This document shows, in pieces, positions 54,580-62,456 of a stretch of DNA of 64,000 nucleotides (position 1 is its first letter; every line of letters begins with the position of its first letter). A program made the translations under genes and the position numbers. The notes beneath the pieces are model-generated. The model was not told the origin of the DNA. It ran no database searches and saw nothing but the letters and a program-made list of their open reading frames with translations. The stretch is from an uncultured Burkholderiales bacterium (lineage in GTDB: Bacteria; Pseudomonadota; Gammaproteobacteria; Burkholderiales; Burkholderiaceae_C), in NCBI GenBank assembly GCA_943908475.1, contig CALTTG010000016.1, positions 10,927 through 74,926 of the forward strand, read 5' to 3'.

Positions 54580-56577
54580 TTACGCGGAAGGCCTGCCTCT
54601 CGCACCCCCTAGAAAGGACGCATAGAACACCAAGAATTGCGCGAAAAATGATGTACGGGGGAACTCAAAGACGCTGATGAGGAGCCCCAGCACCAACAGC
54701 CCCGCCACGGCCCAACACCAGGAAGCTGGCAGGGCGGCGCGCGCCCGCCATGCGAGCCATACCGCAAACAACCAGGTCAAGACTGCGCCCATGCCTCGCT
54801 CCAGCCACAATTCCAGATACAAGTTATCGGCATGCCAAGGCAAAAAATAACCTGTTGCACTCGGCCACCAAGGGGCAAGTCCCTTCGAAAAGTCTGAGGA
54901 CCAGTTCCCCCACTGAATCTGAGACAACGTCATGTCTGCCTCCGGATTCAACAGTGCCACCTTCAGTACCGTTGACGCGAATGGGCGCCATTGCCCACCC
55001 CCAACGTCTCCCGTCGTCTCAATTCCCCAAGGAATCGCCTGTCGCTGAACACTCGTCGTTGGAGGCAAATTTGCCACGGCCTCGAGACAACGCCCCTCGT
55101 ACAGCAAATGCTGCTCACACCATGCCACCCTGATTGTGGTGGGTTGGCGAGCAGTGAACCAAATGAGCAGGGGCTCGTGCGCATCGAGGCGGTCAGGCAG
55201 GCTCCTGACCAGTTGGAGTCGCCCCCGAAGGTCATCACGCTCGGAATTGCCCATGAACCGAATGTGTGCTGGCCCGTCCGATGCCGCAGGGACCCAGCGC
55301 CAATATGCAGGCATGTGACGACCATCAACACTCTGGTCGTAGCGGGTGGGCAGTTGCCCCATTCCAACCCCTAGAAGCCGTTCGACCGCGTTGGCTGGCA
55401 ACGATGCCAGCGCTTGCCAGTGCCGCAAGCGCCCCGCAGCATCGGCGGATGACTGAACGAGTCGATCGGTCATGAAGTGACTGACCGAGAACAACCCCAC
55501 CGTTTCTGACAACAGGATGAGAACGAGCGCCATGGTTGCCTTCGACTTTGCGCCTCGCCCACAAGACCATTCACGTCGAAGCGTCCAAAGCATTCCAGCG
55601 GAAGTCAGAAGCGAGGTCACCAAGACGGCTCTTGAAAATGTCGTGATCAGGGTATAAACCGCGGCTACCAGGAGCAGTGCCATGCACGACCAGACCAAGG
55701 ACCGCCGTGTGGTGAGCAAAATGCCCCACGCAAATGGCAGTGTCATCGCAAGGTAGGCGTCCAATGCTCCGCCGCCAAGCCGCATCTCCCAAAACCAGGC
55801 TGTGGTGCGGTAGGGCAAGTTCAGGTTCCACATTCCGATGTGGGCCCAGCGCTCCCACAGGGTCAAACACACCACAGCCCCGAGACCTGTCACCACGCCG
55901 GCCGACAGGATCTGCACAGATTCACGTTGCAAACGCCACGGCTGGAGCGCCGCCAACATCACGACCACCCAAGCGGTGGGCAAGAAAGTCGACCAAGCCG
56001 CAATCCATCCAGTGTGGTCGCTGGAGAGTGCAAACGACAGATCCCCCCACGCGGTTACCGGCGCACGAAGCCAACTCAGCCAACCAAATGCGAGCCACAG
56101 TGCGCAAACCGAAAAACTCCAGGGGGTGAGGCGAATGGGAGACTGGACCACAAAGGACTGATCGCCACGCGACATAACACGTCCCGCACAAAGGGCTGAG
56201 CACCCCAACATCATGAACAGATGAAAGCTGCCATGATGGACACCGCCAATGCTCACGCTGCAATCAATGATTGGCAGCACCGCCAACAAAAAAGCAACGC
56301 CCCAAACGGGATGCCAACCCAACAAAAAAGATGCCAATGACGCGATCAACCACCACCACAGCGGGTGATTGGGCAGGGCCAAACCCAGGCTTACCGTCCC
56401 TGTTAGCGACATGACGGTACACAAGCACCAAAGAATCCTGACTGTCACACCATGAAGCGCCCCGGGTTTTGCGGAGGCCAGTTGGTTTAAGTCAGACGGT
56501 CGCGGCCTGACCAGCGCGTTGTTGGAGGTAGTTTGCCTCGAATTCCGTGGGCGATTCAGCCCCAGCCCAGCGCACAC
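54580..56577 (-). CDS. O-antigen ligase/polymerase-like membrane protein with large periplasmic insert
   Basis: A 665-residue integral membrane protein with about 12 hydrophobic helices. Between residues 403 and 584 there is a long hydrophilic region (from QLPTRYDQSVDG to FSKGLAPWW), much longer than the usual ligase loop, containing WFTARQPTTI and VALLNPEADMTL, a beta-strand-rich pattern. Just after it comes WHADNLYLELWLERGMG, the His-Asn-containing Wzy_C/O-antigen-ligase motif. It could polymerise or transfer the lipid-linked glycan. The start is GTG 56577; no clear ATG is closer to the first helix. It is in the leftward exosortase-associated run. Confidence 0.78.
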   Translation of the reverse strand: MCAGLGLNRPRNSRQTTSNNALVRPRPSDLNQLASAKPGALHGVTVRILWCLCTVMSLTGTVSLGLALPNHPLWWWLIASLASFLLGWHPVWGVAFLLAVLPIIDCSVSIGGVHHGSFHLFMMLGCSALCAGRVMSRGDQSFVVQSPIRLTPWSFSVCALWLAFGWLSWLRAPVTAWGDLSFALSSDHTGWIAAWSTFLPTAWVVVMLAALQPWRLQRESVQILSAGVVTGLGAVVCLTLWERWAHIGMWNLNLPYRTTAWFWEMRLGGGALDAYLAMTLPFAWGILLTTRRSLVWSCMALLLVAAVYTLITTFSRAVLVTSLLTSAGMLWTLRREWSCGRGAKSKATMALVLILLSETVGLFSVSHFMTDRLVQSSADAAGRLRHWQALASLPANAVERLLGVGMGQLPTRYDQSVDGRHMPAYWRWVPAASDGPAHIRFMGNSERDDLRGRLQLVRSLPDRLDAHEPLLIWFTARQPTTIRVAWCEQHLLYEGRCLEAVANLPPTTSVQRQAIPWGIETTGDVGGGQWRPFASTVLKVALLNPEADMTLSQIQWGNWSSDFSKGLAPWWPSATGYFLPWHADNLYLELWLERGMGAVLTWLFAVWLAWRARAALPASWCWAVAGLLVLGLLISVFEFPRTSFFAQFLVFYASFLGGARGRPSA

Positions 56578-56611
56578 CGCACAATCATCGAGGCCGGTTC
56601 AAGTAAGCGAA

Positions 56612-57820
56612 TCACACCAGCAACTCAACAGCGGCAGGGTGCCCCAGGAATGAAGCCGGACTGGCCGAAGCGCCATACGCGCCCGATTGAAAAACCACCA
56701 GCAGATCACCCGGGTGGGCCTGGGGCATCGCCACCGCCTGACCGAACGTGTCCAGCGGCGTGCACAAGGGGCCACTGACCGTGACCTCTTCGGTGACATC
56801 TGCGTCAGACAGACGATTGCCCAGGCACATCGGATAGGGCCGCTTGAGCACCTGCCCCAGGTTGCCACTGGCCGCCAGGTGGTGATGCATGCCGCCATCG
56901 ATCACGACGTGCACCCGCCCCCCCGACAACTTGCGCTCCATGACACGCGCCACATAAAGCCCTGCCTCGCCCACCAGGAAGCGCCCCAGCTCGATCACCA
57001 ACTGGGCCTGAGGCCACTCCAGGGCGGCACGATCACGCAGCACCTGCAGGCCCTCCCGCATCTGCGCCAGGTCGAGTGCCTGTTCATGGGCGAAATAAGG
57101 AATGCCCCAACCGCCCCCGAGGTTCAGGCTCTTCACAGGGCCAGGCAGCACCTGGCACCAGGCCTGCAGCATGTCCAAGGTGCGATGCATGGACTGGATC
57201 AGCAAGTCGGCCTGGAGCACCTGGGAGCCCGCGTACACATGAAAGCCCTCGAATGCCAGGGCAGCATGAGCCGCCAAAGCCAGGGCCTGCGGCACATCGG
57301 CGCTGTCCAGACCGAAGACCTGTCCAGCCCCGCCCATGCGCATGCCTGCGGTGCGCAACTCAAAATCAGGGTTGACGCGCAAGCCCACACGGGCCCGGAT
57401 GTTCAAGGACTCAGACACTGCGATCAGTCGTCGAAGTTCTCCCAACGACTCGACATGCAGCAACACCCCTGCCGCCACCGCCTGCCTCAGCTCGGCATCG
57501 CGCTTGGCCGGGCCTGCAAAGCTGATCGACTGAGGTGAGCACCCCGCATTCAGCGCGGCCGTCAATTCGGCTGATGACGCCACGTCCATGCCGTCGACTC
57601 GCTCGGCCATCCATCCCAGCAAAGCCGGCATGGGGTTGGCTTTCACCGCGTAATGCAGATGCACACCCGGGGGCAGCACGGCACGGACATCCTGCAAACG
57701 CCGCGTCAGCGCGCGCCGCTCCAGTGCAAAAAATGGGGTCTGCCCGGCACGCTCTGCCAGGCGAGACAGGGGAACTCCGCCCAGGCACAACTGCCCGGCA
57801 CTCACCTCAAACCCACGCAT
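56612..57820 (-). CDS. PLP-dependent decarboxylase, exosortase A-associated
   Basis: A fold type III decarboxylase of about 402 residues, related to diaminopimelate decarboxylase. Lys60 in HYAVKANP forms the Schiff base; GGGWGIPYF and ELGRFLVGEAGLYVARV are typical of the family, and SGPLCTPLDTFG is in the C-terminal beta domain. Members are co-located with acyl-CoA ligase and ACP genes in exosortase A clusters; the exact substrate is unknown. ATG 57820 lies inside the end of the upstream ligase gene, a 14-base overlap, implying coupled expression. Confidence 0.9.
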   Translation of the reverse strand: MRGFEVSAGQLCLGGVPLSRLAERAGQTPFFALERRALTRRLQDVRAVLPPGVHLHYAVKANPMPALLGWMAERVDGMDVASSAELTAALNAGCSPQSISFAGPAKRDAELRQAVAAGVLLHVESLGELRRLIAVSESLNIRARVGLRVNPDFELRTAGMRMGGAGQVFGLDSADVPQALALAAHAALAFEGFHVYAGSQVLQADLLIQSMHRTLDMLQAWCQVLPGPVKSLNLGGGWGIPYFAHEQALDLAQMREGLQVLRDRAALEWPQAQLVIELGRFLVGEAGLYVARVMERKLSGGRVHVVIDGGMHHHLAASGNLGQVLKRPYPMCLGNRLSDADVTEEVTVSGPLCTPLDTFGQAVAMPQAHPGDLLVVFQSGAYGASASPASFLGHPAAVELLV

Positions 57821-59399
57821 GAGACCTCCAGACAACACGGTCCAGTTTGCCGTTCGGGTTCCTCGGCAGGCTGGAGGTCACCCACACCACATGCCGAGGA
57901 CAGAGATAGACCGGCGCATTCTGGCGAAAATACGCCATCAAAGCCTGGGTGCTGGCGTCGATGGCCGCCCCCGCGGGGCCGGGGGACACTGCCACACAGA
58001 TCTTTTGACCCAAGGAGGGGTCGTCCACGCCCACTGCCACTGCCTCGGACACCAGGCCGGAGGCGAGCGCCAGCTGTTCCACCTCGGTGGGGCTGACCCT
58101 ATACCCGGATGTTTTGATCATTTCGTCGGCGCGCCCCACGAAATACAGGAACCCGTCATGGTCCTGCCGCACCAGGTCACCGGAAAACACGGCCGGCTCC
58201 AGATGCGCCACATCAGGCTGCGTGGAGGCTGCGGGCGACCATGAGCGAAACCTCAGAGACTGCTCTTGCGGGCGCTGCCAATAGCCCATCGACACCAGCG
58301 GCCCCACATGCACCAGCTCGCCCACTTCTCCGGGCCCGCACACCTGCCCCTTTGCATCGACCACGTGAACTTGGGCATAAGGAATGGCGCGCCCCATGGA
58401 ATCTGGACGCCGAGGCAGCTCCTCAGGAGGAAGGTAGGTGGAGCGGAAGGCTTCGGTGAGCCCATACATCAGATAGGGCGTTGCGTGCGGAGCCTTGTGC
58501 TGCATGGCCCGCAACACGGGTGCCGGCATGCGCCCCCCCGTGTTGGCCCAGAACCGAAGCAAATCGGCACATCCTGCGGGCCAATCCTGCGACACCAATT
58601 GGCTGAACAGAGGGGGGACCCCCGTGATGCCCGTGACGCGGTGGCGGGCCATTGCCTTGAGCACGTCTTGCGGGAACAGATGGTTGATCAAGGCCACTTG
58701 AGCCCCGCTCCACAGGGCCGTGGTGACCTGGCTGAAGCCTGCATCGAAAGAAAGCGGCAACACGGCCAGCAGCACATCGTCGGGGTTCAAGCCCAGATAA
58801 GACGACACGCTGACGGCCCCCACGATCAGATTGCGGTGAGAGACCATCACCCCCTTGGGAAGCCCCGTGCTGCCAGAGGTGTAGAAAATGATGGCCAGCC
58901 CGTCGGGCTTGGCAGCCGATGTGGCGGGTGGAGCCCCTGAGCTCGGCAGCCATCGCGGGGCGGACCAGGCCTCGGTGGCAGACAGCAAGGCCACTTGCGT
59001 CAGCGCCTGGCGCCGCTGTGGCACCAGGGTGTCCCAGCGAGTGTCCAGCGTGAGCAAGCCCCAAGCACCACAGTCATCCAGAATGTGTTGAACCTGCTGT
59101 GCCTTGAGCACCGGATTGATGGGGATCAGCACACCACCCGCCAGGAGGACACCCAGCATGGCCGCTACCCCCTCCAACCGCTTGTCGAGCCAGATGCCCA
59201 CGCATTGGCCCGGCTGCAAACCGGCAGCCAGCCAGGCCTGAGCCCACTGATCGGCATGCTGCGCGAGCTCGGCAAACGACCAGGCACGGTCTGCCACAGC
59301 GACGGCCGCTCGATCGGGCCACAGCCCTGCGGCACGCCGCACCACCTGTCCCAGGGTCACAGGCAGTTCGTTCAAGTGTGGCAAGGCAATGTCAGGCAT
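57807..59399 (-). CDS. Acyl-CoA ligase (AMP-forming), exosortase A-associated
   Basis: An adenylate-forming ligase of 530 residues. The ATP motif FYTSGSTGLPKGVMVSHRN, YGLTEAFRSTY, FSGDLVRQDHDGFLYFVGR and the C-terminal lysine region NPNGKLDR are complete, so it should be active. It activates an unknown carboxylate, perhaps loading the adjacent acyl carrier protein. It is divergent from the ACP gene with only 35 bases between, which could contain a shared promoter (TAGAAT at 59423-59428 fits a -10 in the rightward direction). Confidence 0.9.
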   Translation of the reverse strand: MPDIALPHLNELPVTLGQVVRRAAGLWPDRAAVAVADRAWSFAELAQHADQWAQAWLAAGLQPGQCVGIWLDKRLEGVAAMLGVLLAGGVLIPINPVLKAQQVQHILDDCGAWGLLTLDTRWDTLVPQRRQALTQVALLSATEAWSAPRWLPSSGAPPATSAAKPDGLAIIFYTSGSTGLPKGVMVSHRNLIVGAVSVSSYLGLNPDDVLLAVLPLSFDAGFSQVTTALWSGAQVALINHLFPQDVLKAMARHRVTGITGVPPLFSQLVSQDWPAGCADLLRFWANTGGRMPAPVLRAMQHKAPHATPYLMYGLTEAFRSTYLPPEELPRRPDSMGRAIPYAQVHVVDAKGQVCGPGEVGELVHVGPLVSMGYWQRPQEQSLRFRSWSPAASTQPDVAHLEPAVFSGDLVRQDHDGFLYFVGRADEMIKTSGYRVSPTEVEQLALASGLVSEAVAVGVDDPSLGQKICVAVSPGPAGAAIDASTQALMAYFRQNAPVYLCPRHVVWVTSSLPRNPNGKLDRVVWRSHAWV

Positions 59400-59434
59400 G
59401 GCGAGATGTTAAGCGAGGCCTCTAGAATGGAACG

Positions 59435-59689
59435 ATGCTCGACTCTCAAGATGTGCTCCTTGTGCTGGACCGCGCGCTGCAACTGCAGGGGCGGGCCCTG
59501 CAGTTTTCACTCGATACCCCCTTGTTGGGGTCTCTGCCAGAACTCGACTCGATGGGCGTCGTGGCCTTGCTGTCCGAGCTTGAAACCCATTTCGGTGTGT
59601 TTTTCGATGACTCCGCCATCAGTGCAGAGTCATTCGCCACCGTGGCGCAGGTCTGTGCGCTGGTCGAACAAGCCATGTCATCTTCCTGA
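59435..59689 (+). CDS. Acyl carrier protein of the exosortase A accessory set
   Basis: A small carrier of 84 residues. The phosphopantetheine attachment site is Ser39 in LPELDSMGVVALLSEL, followed by the helix-turn FGVFFDDSAI and QVCALVEQ. It is separate from the housekeeping fatty-acid ACP by its sequence and location. It is divergent from the acyl-CoA ligase and precedes hydrolase 2 by two bases. A dedicated acyl-transfer pathway among the ligase, ACP, decarboxylase and hydrolases is the inferred role. Confidence 0.9.
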   Translation: MLDSQDVLLVLDRALQLQGRALQFSLDTPLLGSLPELDSMGVVALLSELETHFGVFFDDSAISAESFATVAQVCALVEQAMSSS

Positions 59690-59691
59690 CC

Positions 59692-60558
59692 ATGGGCTCG
59701 CCCGCAGGCACGGCATTCCACTTCTCAGGCACGCGCGGCCCGCTTCTGGGGGTCCTGCACCAGGCGCCCTCGAACGGCTTCAAGGGGGTGGTGCTGATGC
59801 TTCCCCCGTGGGGCGAAGAGCTCAATCACACCCGTCGCCTGGCCAGACAGGCAGCGACAAAAATGGCTGAAGCAGGCTGGACCGTGCTGCGTTATGACCC
59901 CTGGGGATGCGGCGACAGCGGGGGCGAATTGGGCCAAGTCACCTGGCATGACTGGCAATGCGATGCCACGCTGGCCTGGGACTGGCTCACGCGACAAGCC
60001 CCGTCAACGTCATCAGGCGCCACCAGCCATTGGGTCTGGGGGGTCCGCAGTGGCGCACTGATGTCGGCCCACCTGCTCGAGGCACTGAACGCTCGCCCCC
60101 ACACCTGGCAGCGCCCACGACATGCGCTGTGGTGGCAGCCCGTGCTGCACGGCCGACACATGGTTCAGCAATGGCAGCGCCAACGGCACGCCGCATCCTG
60201 GACCCGAGGCGCAACCGCCGCCAGCCCAGCCGCCATGGCGGAAGAACCCCTCTGGGTGGCTGGGCAGGCGCTGTCCCCAGACCTGCAGGCCCATATGCAG
60301 GAATGTAAGATGCCGGGGCCAGTCTCCGGCACGCAGCATCTGGTGTGGCTGGATACGGCGGCAGATGCCACGGCGACCGCAACCGCCCCATCACCCGCAC
60401 ACCAGAAAACCATGGCGGCATGGCGAGCAGGCGGGTGCGGCGTTCACCACCAGACCGTGGAAGGCCCCAGTTACTGGCTGACATTGGGGCAGGACAGCGC
60501 GACCGCGCTGCTCGACCAGACCCTCTCTTGCATGGACGCTGCGCATGCGCCGGCCTGA
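59692..60558 (+). CDS. Hydrolase 2, exosortase A-associated (alpha/beta hydrolase)
   Basis: An alpha/beta-hydrolase-fold protein of 288 residues. LPPWGEELNHTRR and DPWGCGDSGGE match the fold's early loops. The usual G-x-S-x-G nucleophile appears as GVRSGALMSA, with the serine after RS, so it may be catalytic. The last part is less conserved. Members occur with ACP, acyl-CoA ligase and decarboxylase genes in exosortase A clusters. It overlaps hydrolase 1 by 14 bases, suggesting coupled translation. Substrate unknown; it may release the acyl group from the ACP (inference). Confidence 0.82.
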   Translation: MGSPAGTAFHFSGTRGPLLGVLHQAPSNGFKGVVLMLPPWGEELNHTRRLARQAATKMAEAGWTVLRYDPWGCGDSGGELGQVTWHDWQCDATLAWDWLTRQAPSTSSGATSHWVWGVRSGALMSAHLLEALNARPHTWQRPRHALWWQPVLHGRHMVQQWQRQRHAASWTRGATAASPAAMAEEPLWVAGQALSPDLQAHMQECKMPGPVSGTQHLVWLDTAADATATATAPSPAHQKTMAAWRAGGCGVHHQTVEGPSYWLTLGQDSATALLDQTLSCMDAAHAPA

Positions 60559-61468
60559 GCCCGTGCCAGCCAATCCACCATGGGTGCCCATCAATGGGGC
60601 CTGCGCTGAATGCGCCCTGCCCCTGACACTGTCAGCGCCCGACGCGGCAGGTTCGACGCACAGCATCGCCATCCTCAGCCGCCCCACCCGCGCGCCCGCC
60701 TCGGGCATTTGCGTGATGATGTTGTCGGGCGGTTTGCAAGCACGCACAGGCGCCCACCGCATGTTCACCACCCTGGCGCGTGCGCTGGCGTCGGAAGGAC
60801 ACAGCGCCATGCGCTTTGACTGGCCGGGCCTGGGAGACGCCAACGGGGACGTGATGCCCTTCGAAGATCTGCCCCCCTTGCTGGAGCAAATCCAGCACCA
60901 GTGCCTGCGGTCGATGCCTGGCACGGAGCGCGTGGTGTGGCTGGGCTTGTGTGACGGCGCCTCTGTGGCCCTGCTGCACCTGGCTGGCCACGCCCCCTTG
61001 CCGCCTGATGGCCTGATCCTGCTGAACCCCTGGGTGCGCAGCGACAAGAGCGAGGCACAAACCGTCGTGCGTCACTATTACCGGCAGCGGCTGCTGCAGG
61101 GAAGCTTCTGGCGCAAGCTGCTCAACGGTCGGGTGGGCATGGAGGCCGTCCGATCGGCCTGGAGTCTGCTGATGGCCAGCAGACAAACCCAAGCGGTGCA
61201 GGGCTTCCAGCAGCAGATGGCGCACGGATGGAATGTCTTCCGTCGTCCGGTGTGGCTGGTGGTGGCCGACCAGGACCTGACGGGGCTGGAATTCATCGAG
61301 CACACCCGGCAAGACCCGGCGTGGCATAACGCGCTGCAAGCCCTGGGCGTTGAGGTGTCGATCATGGCGGGCGCCGATCACACATTTTCAGGCCCGCAAG
61401 ACATGCCTGCGCTCATTCGGCACATGACAGCTTGGCTGTCGGCGACATTCCCGCAGGACGCGCCCTGA
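60545..61468 (+). CDS. Hydrolase 1, exosortase A-associated (alpha/beta hydrolase)
   Basis: An alpha/beta hydrolase-like protein of 307 residues. SGGLQARTGAHRMFTTLARAL and RFDWPGLGDANGD are the typical N-terminal motifs of this subfamily. The nucleophile elbow reads GLCDGASVALL, with Asp where Ser is usual, so activity is uncertain. NPWVRSDKSEAQ and HYYRQRLLQGSFW are family-specific. The last 56 bases overlap the convergent GNAT-like gene. It ends the ACP-hydrolase 2-hydrolase 1 run; the function is unknown. Confidence 0.84.
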   Translation: MRRPEPVPANPPWVPINGACAECALPLTLSAPDAAGSTHSIAILSRPTRAPASGICVMMLSGGLQARTGAHRMFTTLARALASEGHSAMRFDWPGLGDANGDVMPFEDLPPLLEQIQHQCLRSMPGTERVVWLGLCDGASVALLHLAGHAPLPPDGLILLNPWVRSDKSEAQTVVRHYYRQRLLQGSFWRKLLNGRVGMEAVRSAWSLLMASRQTQAVQGFQQQMAHGWNVFRRPVWLVVADQDLTGLEFIEHTRQDPAWHNALQALGVEVSIMAGADHTFSGPQDMPALIRHMTAWLSATFPQDAP

Positions 61469-62456
61469 TCAGGCGACGCACAGCAGCAAGCCCCACGCCT
61501 GCCACATGCCTGAGCAAGGCCGGCCAACTGCGTGGGTCGCGCCACCGAAAAGCCACCAGCCCCCACAAAGGCTGCCGAACGGTCATCCAGTCGCTTTTGT
61601 AGGCATCGTCGCCCATCAAGAAATCCACCGCCGAGACTCCGTCGACATCGATCACATGGGCCATCAGAGCGGCAGACAGCACCGAGCCCACAGACCACGC
61701 GTCAAAGCCGGGTCGCTGCGCCAGCTTGTAGATGTCGGCCTGCCCTTCATGCACCAACCAGACCTGAGCGGCCACCACCTCGCCATCCATGCGCAAAAGC
61801 CCCAAGCGCAACACGCCACAAGAGGCGGCCAGCGTCAGCAAACTCGGCATGAACTGTGGACAAGGCTCAGCCCCCTTCCAGCTCTGCGCATACACCGACT
61901 CATACGCCGCGATTGCATCCTGCAAGGCCGGGCCGGGCTCCGACAGAATTTCGATGCACGAGCCGCCGCGCCGCGCCAGCTTGCGCTGAGCCCGCTTCAC
62001 GGTGTTCTTCAAGCGAGACGGACGCGCCGACCAGTACGGTTGAAAGCCCTGCCCGGCGGACACGGGCTGGGACCAGTTCACACCGCTTTCGAAGCGCCAG
62101 CACACGAAACCAGCAGCGCGCAGGGCCTGCTCGATCTCGGGCACCCAAGCGTCCTGCTTGCGAAATGGCTGCAACCTGAGCGAATGCGCATGGGCATGCT
62201 CTGTCAACCACCTCGAACAGGCCTTCTGATCGAGCGTGAGCGAAGCGTCCTCCGCCACGCGGCGAGGACCGAATCTGGGGGTGTAGAAGCTGCTCAAAGA
62301 CTGGAGATGCCCGCCATGTCGGACCAGCGGCAGGACCTGCTCACCCGAGCCCAATGAATGCAGAGGCCAATCCACGCGCGCGCCGCCGGGCCGCGGGTAC
62401 CCGTGTGTCCACAGCAGATCGAACCAAACCTTTTGTCTGTACAGGCATGGGCTCAC
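61413..62456 (-). CDS. GNAT/FemAB-like acyltransferase
   Basis: A 347-residue protein with two GNAT-like halves, resembling CelD/BcsL and FemAB-type proteins found in polysaccharide clusters. Visible segments are RPSRLKNTVKRAQRKLAR in the middle and GVLRLGLLRMDGEVVAAQVWLVHEGQADIYK in the second half, followed by VDFLMGDDAYKSDW. It may acylate a sugar or peptide in exopolysaccharide assembly. The start is GTG 62456, overlapping the beta-helix gene stop as GTGA. The 3' end overlaps the convergent hydrolase 1 gene by 56 bases, an unusually long overlap. Confidence 0.78.
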   Translation of the reverse strand: MSPCLYRQKVWFDLLWTHGYPRPGGARVDWPLHSLGSGEQVLPLVRHGGHLQSLSSFYTPRFGPRRVAEDASLTLDQKACSRWLTEHAHAHSLRLQPFRKQDAWVPEIEQALRAAGFVCWRFESGVNWSQPVSAGQGFQPYWSARPSRLKNTVKRAQRKLARRGGSCIEILSEPGPALQDAIAAYESVYAQSWKGAEPCPQFMPSLLTLAASCGVLRLGLLRMDGEVVAAQVWLVHEGQADIYKLAQRPGFDAWSVGSVLSAALMAHVIDVDGVSAVDFLMGDDAYKSDWMTVRQPLWGLVAFRWRDPRSWPALLRHVAGVGLAAVRRLIRARPAGMSPTAKLSCAE

